A DNA stretch of 64,000 nt from Clostridia bacterium (lineage in GTDB: Bacteria > Bacillota > Clostridia > Oscillospirales > Acutalibacteraceae). Below, piece after piece: positions 33,130-43,147 of the stretch. Numbering within the stretch: position 1 is the first letter of the stretch; every line of letters begins with the position of its first letter. The notes under the pieces were generated by a model. The model searched no databases and was not told the origin of the DNA. It was given only the letters and a program-made list of their open reading frames with translations. The DNA lies in assembly GCA_024404025.1 (NCBI GenBank), contig JAKSQP010000003.1, forward strand, positions 95,338 through 159,337. Direction: 5' to 3'. Made by a program: the position numbers and the translations under genes.

Positions 33130-33158
33130 TTTTATATCAATAAAATGAGGTGATATTT

Positions 33159-35069
33159 TTGAAAAAAATCATATCATTCGTTCTTGCTTTCGTAATTTGT
33201 ATGCTTTCATGCAGCGCCGCATTTGCGGAAAAGGCGGACATTTCCTTTATTGACTCCGGAACGGAAGAAATTTATGTTGTGATTCCCGAAAAAGCAACGG
33301 AGCTTGAAAAACATTCGGCATCATTGCTTTCGGAAAGGCTCAATAAAATCTACGGAATTGAAGCAAGAATTGTTCCCGATACGGCAAAAACATCGGGAAA
33401 TATAATCTCGTTGGGTAAAACGGTTTATGCAAAAACAGATTTTGGCGAAAAGAAAAACGGAAGCTATGCTATAAAAGCCTTTTCCGGCGGAATAACAATT
33501 GAAGGAAGCGGCAACAGAGGTCTTATTGACGGCGTTTTCCGTTTTTTGAGCGAGTTCTGCGATTATGAGGTATATACAAAAGATGTTATCGGTTTTACCG
33601 ATACAAAAAAACTTTCTGTTCCCGCCGGTACATTTATCGAATCGTCACCTTATTTTGAATACAGAAAAGTTGACACTGCCAGTTCATACGATGCTGAATA
33701 TGCAAGAGCAAATTCCCTGAACAGCAATGTTTATTTTTCAAACGATAACGGCGGCATCATAGAATATCTGACCTCGTTCGGCCATTCACTTACAAATCAG
33801 TTTTGCAAAAGAGATGAATATTTTGGCGAACATCCCGAATATTTTGCTCTGCGTGACGGCAAAAGAATAAGCGATCAGCTCTGCCTGACTAACCCTGAGG
33901 TGCTTGAAATAGTCAAGAAAGAGATTCTCGATATTCTTAAAGAAAGGCATGACCCGACTGCCGATCTTCAGATAGTTTCCCTTACGCAGGATGATAACCA
34001 GAATTACTGCACCTGCGAGAAATGCGCCGCTCTTGATGAAAAAAACGGCTCTCACGCAGGCACAATGCTGACTTTTGTCAATGCTGTTGCGGATGCAGTC
34101 AAAGAAGCGGGCTATGATAATGTTGCGGTTGATACATTCGCATATCAGTATACGAGAGCCTGCCCGACGCAGATCGTTCCGAGAGATAATGTTATAATCC
34201 GTCTTTGCTCAATTGAATGCTGCTTTGGCCATCCGATCGATGATCCGGACTGCAAAGAAAATATTGAATTCCTCAAGGATCTGAGCAATTGGAGCAAGGC
34301 TTGCAGCAGAGTTTATATATGGGATTATGTAAATAATTATTCGGAAACATTTCTTCCTTTTGCCAATTTTCAGGTTCTTCAGAGAAATATGCAGATTTTC
34401 TATGAGAACGGCGCAAAGGGCGTTTATGAAGAGGGCAATTATTATATGCACATCTGCAACGGCGAATTCTATGAGCTGCGTTCATTCCTGCTTTCAAAGC
34501 TTATGCAGAACCCGTACAGAGAAGATTATGAAGAACTGATGATCGATTATCTTCTGAATGTTTACGGTCCGGGCGGAACATATCTTAAGGACTTTATCGA
34601 CCTTATAACAAAGCGCTCGGTAACAAAGCAGAAACATCTTCACATCCGCCAGCAGCCCGGTGAATGTCTTCCGGGAATAACCCCGTCTGAAATCAGAGCG
34701 GCGGATAAAATGTGGGAGAATGCAAAAAATGCGGCGTTAACAGAGCAGCAGCTTAAAGAGGTTGAAAGAAGCGAGCTTTGCTGGCAATATTGGAAATGCT
34801 GCAGAATGAAGATGGAATATTCTCCGTTCAGGGGCATTTATCACTATATGAACGAGCATAAGAAGCTCTATGAAAAAATTGTTGATTTCGGTAATATCGC
34901 AGTAGGAGAGGGCGGCATAAAATATCTTCGCCCGAATACTTTTTCGATTTATTTCCTTTCTCCTACAAAATGGGAATCGAAATATGACGGAAAATTCTGG
35001 CATAAGCTTGATCCGATCGCCGATAAAATTTATGATTTCCTTGACGGGATTTTCGGAGAAAAAAACTGA
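33159..35069 (+). CDS. Secreted DUF4838-domain glycosidase-like protein
   Basis: DUF4838 proteins are exported TIM-barrel proteins related to the GH67/GH20-like clans and are frequent in glycan loci. This one is 636 residues. The signal peptide ends near AAFA (about residue 24). An N-terminal alpha-beta domain (about 30-150) precedes the barrel, with QDDNQNYCTCEKCAALDE, and NVIIRLCSIECCFGHP and KGVYEEGNYY further on. The C-terminal end carries an amphipathic tail with FLDGIF at 627-632, four residues from the terminus. The start is TTG 33159: GAGGTGA is 5 bp upstream, and the GTG at 33150 lies within that site. It is co-transcribed with the acetylesterase 14 bp downstream. Confidence 0.78.
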   Translation: MKKIISFVLAFVICMLSCSAAFAEKADISFIDSGTEEIYVVIPEKATELEKHSASLLSERLNKIYGIEARIVPDTAKTSGNIISLGKTVYAKTDFGEKKNGSYAIKAFSGGITIEGSGNRGLIDGVFRFLSEFCDYEVYTKDVIGFTDTKKLSVPAGTFIESSPYFEYRKVDTASSYDAEYARANSLNSNVYFSNDNGGIIEYLTSFGHSLTNQFCKRDEYFGEHPEYFALRDGKRISDQLCLTNPEVLEIVKKEILDILKERHDPTADLQIVSLTQDDNQNYCTCEKCAALDEKNGSHAGTMLTFVNAVADAVKEAGYDNVAVDTFAYQYTRACPTQIVPRDNVIIRLCSIECCFGHPIDDPDCKENIEFLKDLSNWSKACSRVYIWDYVNNYSETFLPFANFQVLQRNMQIFYENGAKGVYEEGNYYMHICNGEFYELRSFLLSKLMQNPYREDYEELMIDYLLNVYGPGGTYLKDFIDLITKRSVTKQKHLHIRQQPGECLPGITPSEIRAADKMWENAKNAALTEQQLKEVERSELCWQYWKCCRMKMEYSPFRGIYHYMNEHKKLYEKIVDFGNIAVGEGGIKYLRPNTFSIYFLSPTKWESKYDGKFWHKLDPIADKIYDFLDGIFGEKN

Positions 35070-35083
35070 TTTGAGGTATGAAA

Positions 35084-37282
35084 ATGAAAAAAACATTCAG
35101 AATTATTTCTGCTGTTCTTACGATCATTCTTGCTTATTCAACATCTGTCTGCTCGTTTGCGGCTGATGAAACGGATGCAAAGCTTTATAACATTTACGGC
35201 GATCAGATGCTTTTTCAGCAGAACGAAAAAGCGGTCATTTCCGGAACCGCAAAGCAGGGAAGCGAAATTTCCTGCAAGGTGTTTGACGCAAAAAGAGGCG
35301 AAATAGCGAAAGCAAAAGGAATTTCAGACGGTGAATTCAAAATTTCTTTTGATGCTCCGACGGGCAGCTACAACGAATATACAATTGAAATGTATCAGAA
35401 CGGAAAGCTTTTCGATACTCTTTCGCAGGTCGTTTTCGGAGAGCTGTGGATTGCGGGCGGCCAGTCGAATATGCATCTTTTCCTGCGCTATACGAAGCTC
35501 GGCAAAGAGATGATGGCGCAGAGCAGATACGGCAGCAGAAATATCAGGATTCTCGATATGCCGCTGATTCCGAAATATAACGGAAAAGAGGGAAGCTGCC
35601 CGTTTGAGCCGATGAAGGATATTGACGGAGCAAACTGGTTCAGCGCAGACTGCGAAAAAGTATATAATATCACAAGTGTCGGCTATTCTTTTGCCGAAAA
35701 GCTTCAGCAGGAGCTTGATATTCCCGTCGGAATTCTTTGCAATTATCTCGGAGGTTCATCAATTCTTCCGTGGCTTTCAAGAAAAGCCATTGATTCGGAT
35801 GAAGCGGTTAAAAAGGATTTAGGCAGGAAGTATATCGGAAAATCTGAATGGAAAGAGGACAATATCGGCGCTTACGGCGATATGACCGCCCTTTATAATC
35901 TTAAAACTTCTCCGCTTACTCCTTTTCATGTTGCCGGAATGATCTGGTATCAGGGCGAAAGCGACTGCGGATGGGCTTACGGTAGATATTTAAGAGCGAT
36001 TGAACTGCTTCAGAAATCACTTTCGGAGGATTTCGATTATAAAAACGAAAAAATGCCGATAATCGTTTCTGCATTTGCGGATAATAATCTCGGCGGACTT
36101 AATAATCTTCGTCTGCTCAGCGCAGAGCTCGGAGATTTTGTTCAAAATGATTACTCATCAAGATCACTTATAACCATCAGCGATGTTCCTCTTGATTACA
36201 CGGAGGAAAGCCAGGCGGTGCATCCGATAGATAAACAGCCGGTAGGCGAAAGAATGGCAACTGCCGCACAGTCACTTGTTTACGGGAAGAAGATAATTGC
36301 AGCCTGTGCACCGATTCTCAAAGAAACAGTTATCAATGGCTCGGAAATGTTTCTTACCTTTGAAAATTACGGCGAAGGTCTGATTTCCGACGGTGGCAAA
36401 ATCAACGGATTTACAATTTGCGGAAAGAACGGAGTTTATCTTCCCGCAGATGCCGAAATCGTTTCGCAGGATACGGTTAAAATCAGTAATCCGACAATTG
36501 AAAATCCCGTTGCGGCAATGTTTTCGCAGGGACTTATAACAACAAGATCCAATCTTTTCTCATCAAGAGGCGGAGAAAAGGCACTTCCCGTTTCGCATAC
36601 CGTAACGAACAGAAAATATGTTGATAATATCTGGCAGGATTTCGGTTGGGTCGATTGTGAGAATACACAGATGTGGCGCCATCAGTCTTATGAATTTGCT
36701 GGATTCTTTGATGTTTGGAAAGCCGGAAATGCCGGAATTTCAATTGCTCCGTCTGCTGCATACAACGGAAATGCAGGGCTTGAAATCAAGGCTTCCGCAG
36801 GTGAATTTTCCGTTGCTCCGATAACAGATTGCAATAACACGGTTTCAAAAAGAATTGAAAAATTCACAAACTGGAATTCCGATTGGAGAAACTTCTCTTC
36901 AATAAGCCTTAAACTCAAAAATAACGGAAGCGAAGATGTTGCCTTTAACGGAATAAAGATTTTTGTTTCCGAATCAAAATTCCTTATGCCTGTTGTCAGC
37001 GGAACGGATTCGGTTTCGTGTGTTGTTCCCGCCGACGGCGAATGGCATACATATTCATTTGACCTTGATGATCTTCGCATGAACGGAAAGAAATCAATCA
37101 TTTCCTACACAAGAAAATATCTTTCGAATGTATGCGATGTTTCGTTCTGCTTCAATTCCGCTTCGCAGGCTTCGCTCTGCTTTGATGATATAGCATTTTC
37201 CTCATATAAATTCAATGTTTCTCCGTTTAAAATTTTCAGATTCGATATCATTGAATTTTTCTCAAAATTATTCAGCAGATAA
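35084..37282 (+). CDS. Secreted sialate O-acetylesterase-like protein
   Basis: This enzyme class removes O-acetyl groups from sialic acid and related sugars. The 732-residue protein has a signal peptide ending near CSFA. A SASA-type SGNH domain follows, with GGQSNM (nucleophile S128), GMIWYQGESD near 285 and VHPIDKQPVGER (H380). A beta-sandwich with a carbohydrate-binding look (about 510-700) follows. The C-terminal end has FFSKLF at 725-730, two residues from the terminus. ATG 35084 suits the TGAGGT ribosome site better than the ATG at 35078. It is second in a two-gene transcript ended by a hairpin. It could unmask acetylated host glycans. Confidence 0.82.
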   Translation: MKKTFRIISAVLTIILAYSTSVCSFAADETDAKLYNIYGDQMLFQQNEKAVISGTAKQGSEISCKVFDAKRGEIAKAKGISDGEFKISFDAPTGSYNEYTIEMYQNGKLFDTLSQVVFGELWIAGGQSNMHLFLRYTKLGKEMMAQSRYGSRNIRILDMPLIPKYNGKEGSCPFEPMKDIDGANWFSADCEKVYNITSVGYSFAEKLQQELDIPVGILCNYLGGSSILPWLSRKAIDSDEAVKKDLGRKYIGKSEWKEDNIGAYGDMTALYNLKTSPLTPFHVAGMIWYQGESDCGWAYGRYLRAIELLQKSLSEDFDYKNEKMPIIVSAFADNNLGGLNNLRLLSAELGDFVQNDYSSRSLITISDVPLDYTEESQAVHPIDKQPVGERMATAAQSLVYGKKIIAACAPILKETVINGSEMFLTFENYGEGLISDGGKINGFTICGKNGVYLPADAEIVSQDTVKISNPTIENPVAAMFSQGLITTRSNLFSSRGGEKALPVSHTVTNRKYVDNIWQDFGWVDCENTQMWRHQSYEFAGFFDVWKAGNAGISIAPSAAYNGNAGLEIKASAGEFSVAPITDCNNTVSKRIEKFTNWNSDWRNFSSISLKLKNNGSEDVAFNGIKIFVSESKFLMPVVSGTDSVSCVVPADGEWHTYSFDLDDLRMNGKKSIISYTRKYLSNVCDVSFCFNSASQASLCFDDIAFSSYKFNVSPFKIFRFDIIEFFSKLFSR

Positions 37283-37289
37283 ATAACTT

Positions 37290-37336
37290 ATCCTGTCGGC
37301 AAATCAAAATTGCCGACGGGATATTTTGCTTTTTTC
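37290..37336 (+). terminator. Terminator after the acetylesterase gene
   Basis: A 13-bp stem with one G-U pair (37290-37302 with 37310-37322) and an ATCAAAA loop, followed by ATTTTGCTTTTTT. Confidence 0.8.
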
Positions 37337-37337
37337 A

Positions 37338-37366
37338 TTTACAAAAAGTTCAAACTGTGATATAAA
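37338..37366 (+). promoter_or_regulatory. Predicted promoter of the MFS/GH38 operon
   Basis: TTTACA (37338-37343), 17-base spacer, TATAAA (37361-37366) with CTGTGA before it (extended -10). It drives a transcript of about eight genes. Confidence 0.6.
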
Positions 37367-37397
37367 GTAATTAAAACTAATTAAAGAAGGCGTTTGT

Positions 37398-38558
37398 GTG
37401 TCACAGAAAACAAAATATATCGTCAACAGCATTCTGTGGACACTTATTTCAACCGTTATCGGCGGAGCAATGTTTCAGACTTTTCTGCTTGAAAAGGGCG
37501 TTTCTGAAAACAACGTAGGAAATTTTGTTTCGCTTATGCAGCTCGTTCAGCTTGTTGTTATTTTTGCATTTTCGAAATTTGTTGACAGAATCAAAAATGT
37601 TATCCGGATAACGGCGTATTCCCATCTTCTCTATCTGCCGTTGTTTGTTTTGATGACTTTGCTTTGTTTCAGCGAAAAAACATATTATATCCCGCTTGTT
37701 GTCTGCGCCGTTATTGCCTGCATTGCCGCCGGATTTTATAATGTGCTTTCATATAAGCTTCCATATCATATCATGGATATGAAATATTACGGCTTATGGA
37801 CGGGAGCGTCATCTGTTTTTGCTGCGGTATTCATGCTGATCCTGACATCTCTTCTTTCGTTTTTTCAGAGCAGGATCGGCTATTTCCCGACAATGAAGTT
37901 TTTTTGTCCGTTTGCCGTTATTTCCGCCGCTGCGTTCTTCGCAATGACGGCATCATACAAAAGAGAAGATTTTATCCCCGAAACCAAAGCAGAAGAAAAA
38001 ATTTCACTTTTGCGATATAAACCGTTTACGGCTCTGATTATTCCGAATCTGATTCGTGGCTTCTGTGCGGGAATCATTGCCATGGCAGTAACCATAGGAT
38101 ATTCAACAAAGCAGTTGAATGCCGAATCTGCAGGCATTCTTCTTGTTATTAATCAGACAGTCGGAATCCCTGCAAATATTCTTTATACAAAGCTTACAGG
38201 CAAAGAACCGATGCTGATTCTTGCGGGCAGCGCCGGTATTCTTGCATCGGTTTCATTTATCGGCGTTTCGGGCTCAACGGGATTCCTGATTTTTTATGCA
38301 ATTGCATATTTCTGCCTCTGCATAGTCAATGTATCAGTTCCGGTTCTTGTTGCGGAAGTTATTGATTACAAAGTGGCGGGTCAGTATAACGGATGGAGAA
38401 TCCTTCTGAATACTGCCGGGATCCTCCTTGCAAGTGTAGTCTGTATGCCGTTTGTCAACAAATTCGGAAGCACGGCGATATGGATAATCGCAGGAATGAT
38501 GCAGTTTCTTTCCGGAATTATCTATTTTGTTTATTGCAGAAATAAAGTTACTCAATGA
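37398..38558 (+). CDS. MFS transporter
   Basis: A twelve-segment major facilitator of 386 residues, likely an importer of a sugar or glycan fragment. Visible hydrophobic segments begin at residues 12, 42 and 71 and continue to the C-terminus, and a central cytosolic loop (KREDFIPETKAEEKIS near 195) separates two halves. No family-specific motif tells the substrate. GTG 37398 is preferred, with AAGAAGG 7 bp upstream. It is first in an operon with GH38, beta-helix, isomerase and sialidase-like genes, which supports a sugar role. Confidence 0.75.
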   Translation: MSQKTKYIVNSILWTLISTVIGGAMFQTFLLEKGVSENNVGNFVSLMQLVQLVVIFAFSKFVDRIKNVIRITAYSHLLYLPLFVLMTLLCFSEKTYYIPLVVCAVIACIAAGFYNVLSYKLPYHIMDMKYYGLWTGASSVFAAVFMLILTSLLSFFQSRIGYFPTMKFFCPFAVISAAAFFAMTASYKREDFIPETKAEEKISLLRYKPFTALIIPNLIRGFCAGIIAMAVTIGYSTKQLNAESAGILLVINQTVGIPANILYTKLTGKEPMLILAGSAGILASVSFIGVSGSTGFLIFYAIAYFCLCIVNVSVPVLVAEVIDYKVAGQYNGWRILLNTAGILLASVVCMPFVNKFGSTAIWIIAGMMQFLSGIIYFVYCRNKVTQ

Positions 38559-38575
38559 AATTACAGGAGAAAGAA

Positions 38576-40912
38576 ATGAAAAGACTTCATCTTATCTGCA
38601 ATGCGCATCTTGACCCCGTTTGGCAATGGACGAGCGACGAGGGAATGGCAGCCGCAATTGCAACATTTAAAAGCGCCGCAGACCTTGCGGATGAATTTGA
38701 TTATATTTTCTGCCATAATGAAGCGCTTCTTTATGAATCGGTTGAAAAATATGCTCCTGAGCTTTTTGAAAGAATCAGAAAGCATATTGAATCGGGAAAA
38801 TGGAAAATAATAGGAGGCTGGTATATTCAGCCGGACTGCAATATGCCAGCAGGCGAAACTTTTGTCAGACAGATAAAAGAGGGCGAAAGATATTTTTTTG
38901 AAAAATTCGGCGTTAAGCCCACAACGGCCTGCAATTTTGATTCATTCGGCCATTCCGTCGGACTTGTTCAGATTCTGAAAAAATGCGGCTTTGACAGTTA
39001 TCTGATAACAAGGCCGTCGGGCGAAGCATTTGATTATCCAGGCACTTTCTTTGATTGGATCGGTCCGGACGGAAGCAAAGCAGTTGTCGGCAGAGTTCCG
39101 AGCTACGGAAGCGGAATGGGCCACGCTGCGGAAAAAATAATTAATGCCGTTGAAGATGCAGAGGATGTGGATTTTGTCCTCTGGGGCGTCGGAAATCACG
39201 GTGGAGGTCCATCGAGAAAAGACCTTAAGGATATTGAAGAGCTGAAGATTGACGGCTTTGATATTTTCCATTCCACGCCCGAAAATCTTTTTCACGATAA
39301 AATAAATATTTTAGGTGAAACGAAGAATTCATTGGTCACGAGTATGCCCGGATGTTACACATCAATGGCAAAAATAAAGCAGTCCCACAGATTTACCGAA
39401 AACCTGCTTTATAACGCCGAAAAGCTGATGTCAGCCGCCGCAATGACGGGATGCGAATTTGATTATGATGAAATGAGAAAAGCGCAGAAAAAGCTTCTGC
39501 TTGCGGAATTTCACGATATTCTGCCGGGCACATCCGTTCCCGATGGCGAAAAGGAAGGCCTTGAGCTTTTATCCTCTGCGGCAAATGTTTTCAGAGAAAA
39601 CAGAATGAAAGCTTTTCTTCATCTCGTTATGGGTGAGGATACCGCCGAAGATGGTGAATATCCGGTTTTCGTTTTCAATCCTTTGCCTTATGAAGTTGTT
39701 TATCCTGCGGAAGCTGAATTTACTCTTGCAGATCAGAACTGGAACAGAAATACGGTTTCCGTTCCCGAAATCTATCAGAACGGAGAAAAAATTCCCGTTC
39801 AGCAGATAAAAGAGAATTCAACTCTGAACCTTGACTGGCGAAAGAAAATTGCCTTTGAGGGCAGGCTTAAGCCGATGGGCATAACGAGATTTTCAGTCAG
39901 AACAAAGCTCGAAAGCAAAAAAGAAAAAGAAGAAAAGAAAGCGGATATTGATAAACTTATTTCAAGCCGTGAGCTTCTTTTGGATCAGGCTTCTCTGATT
40001 ATGTATGATGATACCGCAGACCCCTGGGCAATGAGCAGCGAAGAGCTTAAAGGGCTCGGCAAAAATCCCGTTGAATTTTCAGTTATGAGCGATAATGAAT
40101 CGGATGAATTCTGCGCAGTTCCGCATATCAAAGCAGAGCATATAATTGAAGACGGCGAAGTTTTCACCGCAGTTGAAAAGTTTTTCAGATGCGGCAATTC
40201 AAGAGCATCTCTCGAATACAAATTTTATAAGAATCATCCGTGGATCGATGTTAAAGTCAACCTTGAATTTGCGGAAAAGAATAAGCTTGTCAGACTGAAG
40301 CTTCCGATAGGTGATGGCCGGCTCTGCGGCGACGGTCCTTATGTTGTTGAAAACAAAGGCGATAACGAGGTCGTATATCAGAAATGGCTGGGAATCCGTA
40401 AGGATGATAAAATAACCGCAGTTCTCAACGATTGCGTTTACGGCGGCAGAAAAGCAGAAAACGGCGTTGAAATAACACTTATCAGAGGAGCGGGTTATCT
40501 GTTCCATCCGATCGGAGATTTACCCCTTTATCCTGAAGACAGATACCTGCCGAGAATAGACTGCGGAAGATATACATATAATTTCAGAATTCTTTGCGGG
40601 GATGCTTCGGAAATCACGAATGAAGCTCTGATATTTAATGAAAAACCCTATGCGGTCAATGCTTTTCCGATTGCATCGGGAAGGAAAAATATTGATATTC
40701 ATACCGACAGACCCGTTAATATGCCGGTTTGCAGATATGAAAACGGCTGTCTTCTTATGAGATTCTTCAATCCCGAAGCCAAACCGAAAGAGTTTATGCT
40801 TTCGGTTGAAAAAAACGAAATCCGTATTGAATTGAGAAAATATGAAATTATGACGGTGACTTATAAGAACGGCGAATTTTCGGTTAACCGCGATGAATTG
40901 ATTTTACAATAA
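38576..40912 (+). CDS. GH38 alpha-mannosidase
   Basis: GH38 enzymes are zinc-dependent retaining alpha-mannosidases that trim alpha-mannosyl residues. The 778-residue protein begins with the family zinc motif, CNAHLDPVWQW (H11, D13), and has ACNFDSFGHS with D122 as the expected nucleophile. A helical mid domain carries AEFHDILPGTSVPD. The C-terminal half is the usual beta-domain. ATG 38576 is selected because GGAG lies 8 bp upstream; the open frame from 38555 overlaps the transporter stop. No signal peptide, so it acts on imported glycans. N-glycans or mannans are the likely source. Confidence 0.93.
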   Translation: MKRLHLICNAHLDPVWQWTSDEGMAAAIATFKSAADLADEFDYIFCHNEALLYESVEKYAPELFERIRKHIESGKWKIIGGWYIQPDCNMPAGETFVRQIKEGERYFFEKFGVKPTTACNFDSFGHSVGLVQILKKCGFDSYLITRPSGEAFDYPGTFFDWIGPDGSKAVVGRVPSYGSGMGHAAEKIINAVEDAEDVDFVLWGVGNHGGGPSRKDLKDIEELKIDGFDIFHSTPENLFHDKINILGETKNSLVTSMPGCYTSMAKIKQSHRFTENLLYNAEKLMSAAAMTGCEFDYDEMRKAQKKLLLAEFHDILPGTSVPDGEKEGLELLSSAANVFRENRMKAFLHLVMGEDTAEDGEYPVFVFNPLPYEVVYPAEAEFTLADQNWNRNTVSVPEIYQNGEKIPVQQIKENSTLNLDWRKKIAFEGRLKPMGITRFSVRTKLESKKEKEEKKADIDKLISSRELLLDQASLIMYDDTADPWAMSSEELKGLGKNPVEFSVMSDNESDEFCAVPHIKAEHIIEDGEVFTAVEKFFRCGNSRASLEYKFYKNHPWIDVKVNLEFAEKNKLVRLKLPIGDGRLCGDGPYVVENKGDNEVVYQKWLGIRKDDKITAVLNDCVYGGRKAENGVEITLIRGAGYLFHPIGDLPLYPEDRYLPRIDCGRYTYNFRILCGDASEITNEALIFNEKPYAVNAFPIASGRKNIDIHTDRPVNMPVCRYENGCLLMRFFNPEAKPKEFMLSVEKNEIRIELRKYEIMTVTYKNGEFSVNRDELILQ

Positions 40913-40931
40913 AATAAAGGAGGGCGAAATC

Positions 40932-43136
40932 ATGAAATTGATTGCCGTATTAAATATTATTCTGATGTGTTTTCTTTCTCTTTTCGGAGCAAAGCCGGCA
41001 AAAAGATTCAAAGCTTATTCTCCCGAAAATTTCGGAAAATTTACCGAATCGGAAGCAAGACTTGCCGAAAACGCCGATTATTATGTTTCACCTGACGGAA
41101 ACGACGAAGCCGACGGAACATTTTCAAATCCGTTCAGAACGATAGAAAGGGCAGCCGAAGCAGTAAGAAGAACGGATAAAAACGGAAAAAGCGGAATTAC
41201 CGTTGCTGTTAAGGCAGGGGAATACAGAATCAATTCTCTTCGCTTTTCAGCTGAAGACAGCGGCACTGCCGAATGCCCGGTAACATATATGGCTTACGGC
41301 GACGGTGAGGTCGTTATCAACGGAGGAATCACCATTGATCCGAAGAAATTCGGCAATGTAACGGATGAGAATATGCTGTCGAGATTAAGCTCGGAAGCAA
41401 AAGAAAAAGTTCTCTGCTATGATCTTTCCGAATCCGGCATCAGTCAGCGTGATTACGGAAAAATATATGCAATCGGCTCATATCATACGGCTTCAAAATA
41501 TACGGGCGATTGGACCGGTCCGCTCTATTGTGAGCTTTTTGTCAATGACTGCAGAATGAATCTTGCAAGGTATCCGGACGGCGGATATGCTTCTCTCGGC
41601 AAGGTAATTTCAACGGGAGAGGGCGCCGAAAAAAGCTCGACCGAAAAGAATCCGGATTGGTCAGCTCTGGTTGACCCGGTCAGCGATGTTTATAAAATAT
41701 CAGACGGGCTTGCAAAACGCATAAATTCCTGGAAAACATTTGACGATGTATGGATGTTCGGATATTTCAAATATGACTGGGCAGATGCCTCAACTCCCAT
41801 CGGAAATTTTGATTTTTCGAAAAAGATCCTTTCTCCGAAATTCGTCAGTATGTACGGAACAAAAGACAATGCGCCGTTCTATTTCTTCAATGTTTTTGAA
41901 GAGCTTTCCGTGCCCGGTGAATGGTATCTTGACAGAGTGAATAATGTTCTCTATCTTTATCCCGGAGAAGATTTTGACAAAGCGGTTGTTGATCTTTCGC
42001 TTTCAAATGAAAATCTTCTTTTTGCCGAGAATCTTGAATATGTTACTTTCAACGGCTTTACATTCAAGGGCACAAGAGGCGACGCAATAAATATAAGCGG
42101 AAACAACAACACGGTCAGCAACTGCGTTGTTAAGAATGTTGCCGGCTATGCCATTGTTGTGAACGGCTATGATAATCTTGTTTCACGCAACGAAATCACC
42201 CGCACAGGCAGAGGCGGAATTTATCTCAGCGGCGGCGATGCGGAAAAGCTTATTCCGGGCAATAACAGAGCGGATAACAATCTGATTCACGATTGGTCGG
42301 AAATCTATCAGACCTATCAGCCTGCGGTTACTCTTTCCGGCGTCGGCAACATCTGCTCTCATAACGAAATGTTCAATTCTCCCCATGAGGCTATTACATT
42401 CAGCGGAAACGATCATATTATCGAATATAATGAAATTCACGATGTTTGCCTGCTGACGAATGACGGCGGCGCAATCTATGCCGGCAGAAGATGGAATTAT
42501 TACGGAAATATTATCCGCTACAACTGCATTTATAACATAGGATCGGGCGATTTTACTCCCGACGGAATCTATATGGATGATGCTCTTTCGGGCGAAACGA
42601 TTTACGGAAATCTGCTTGTTAATGTTCCGAAATATGCAATTCATCTTGGCGGCGGCAGAGATCTCGATGTCCGGAACAATATCATTATCAACTGCAACGG
42701 TTCTTCAATACATTATGATGACCGTGCAAGAGATGCCTATCTCGGAGGCTGGTACAGAGGAACAATTAATCAGAATTGGAATGCGCTCCACGGTTCGCCT
42801 TATAAATCGGAAATATGGCTCAATGCCTATCCGCAGATGCGAAAATTCATTGAAGATGAAAATGAATTTGAAAATCCCGGCTTTGTTCCGAATCCATCTT
42901 ACAGCATGGTTAAAGATAATCTTATTGTTAATCTCAACGGAAAAATAGGGGATATATGCGATTCGGCTTATAAATTCAGTACGGTTGAAAATAATCCCGT
43001 TTTCAGAATGACGAAGCTCTTTAAAATCTTCACGGATCCGATGAACGGAGATTATTCGCTTGCCGAAAATTCGCCCGTTTATAATTTGATTCCCGGTTTT
43101 GAAGATATTCCCGTTAACGAAATAGGAAGATATTAA
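40932..43136 (+). CDS. Right-handed parallel beta-helix glycosidase-like protein (GH141-like)
   Basis: This 734-residue protein begins with a hydrophobic N-terminal segment (MKLIAVLNIILMCFLSLFGA) without a clear AxA site, so it may be exported or stay membrane-attached. The domain starts with YYVSPDGNDEADGTFSNPFR (about 50-69), the opening seen in GH141 and other beta-helix carbohydrate enzymes. Parallel beta-helix repeats with Asn/Gly-rich rungs follow (NISGNNNTVSNCVVKNVAG, YDNLVSRNEI, NLIHDW). Family placement and substrate are uncertain: alpha-L-fucosidase, xylanase or a lyase are possible. AAGGAGG lies before the ATG. Confidence 0.7.
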   Translation: MKLIAVLNIILMCFLSLFGAKPAKRFKAYSPENFGKFTESEARLAENADYYVSPDGNDEADGTFSNPFRTIERAAEAVRRTDKNGKSGITVAVKAGEYRINSLRFSAEDSGTAECPVTYMAYGDGEVVINGGITIDPKKFGNVTDENMLSRLSSEAKEKVLCYDLSESGISQRDYGKIYAIGSYHTASKYTGDWTGPLYCELFVNDCRMNLARYPDGGYASLGKVISTGEGAEKSSTEKNPDWSALVDPVSDVYKISDGLAKRINSWKTFDDVWMFGYFKYDWADASTPIGNFDFSKKILSPKFVSMYGTKDNAPFYFFNVFEELSVPGEWYLDRVNNVLYLYPGEDFDKAVVDLSLSNENLLFAENLEYVTFNGFTFKGTRGDAINISGNNNTVSNCVVKNVAGYAIVVNGYDNLVSRNEITRTGRGGIYLSGGDAEKLIPGNNRADNNLIHDWSEIYQTYQPAVTLSGVGNICSHNEMFNSPHEAITFSGNDHIIEYNEIHDVCLLTNDGGAIYAGRRWNYYGNIIRYNCIYNIGSGDFTPDGIYMDDALSGETIYGNLLVNVPKYAIHLGGGRDLDVRNNIIINCNGSSIHYDDRARDAYLGGWYRGTINQNWNALHGSPYKSEIWLNAYPQMRKFIEDENEFENPGFVPNPSYSMVKDNLIVNLNGKIGDICDSAYKFSTVENNPVFRMTKLFKIFTDPMNGDYSLAENSPVYNLIPGFEDIPVNEIGRY

Positions 43137-43147
43137 GGAGGTAAATT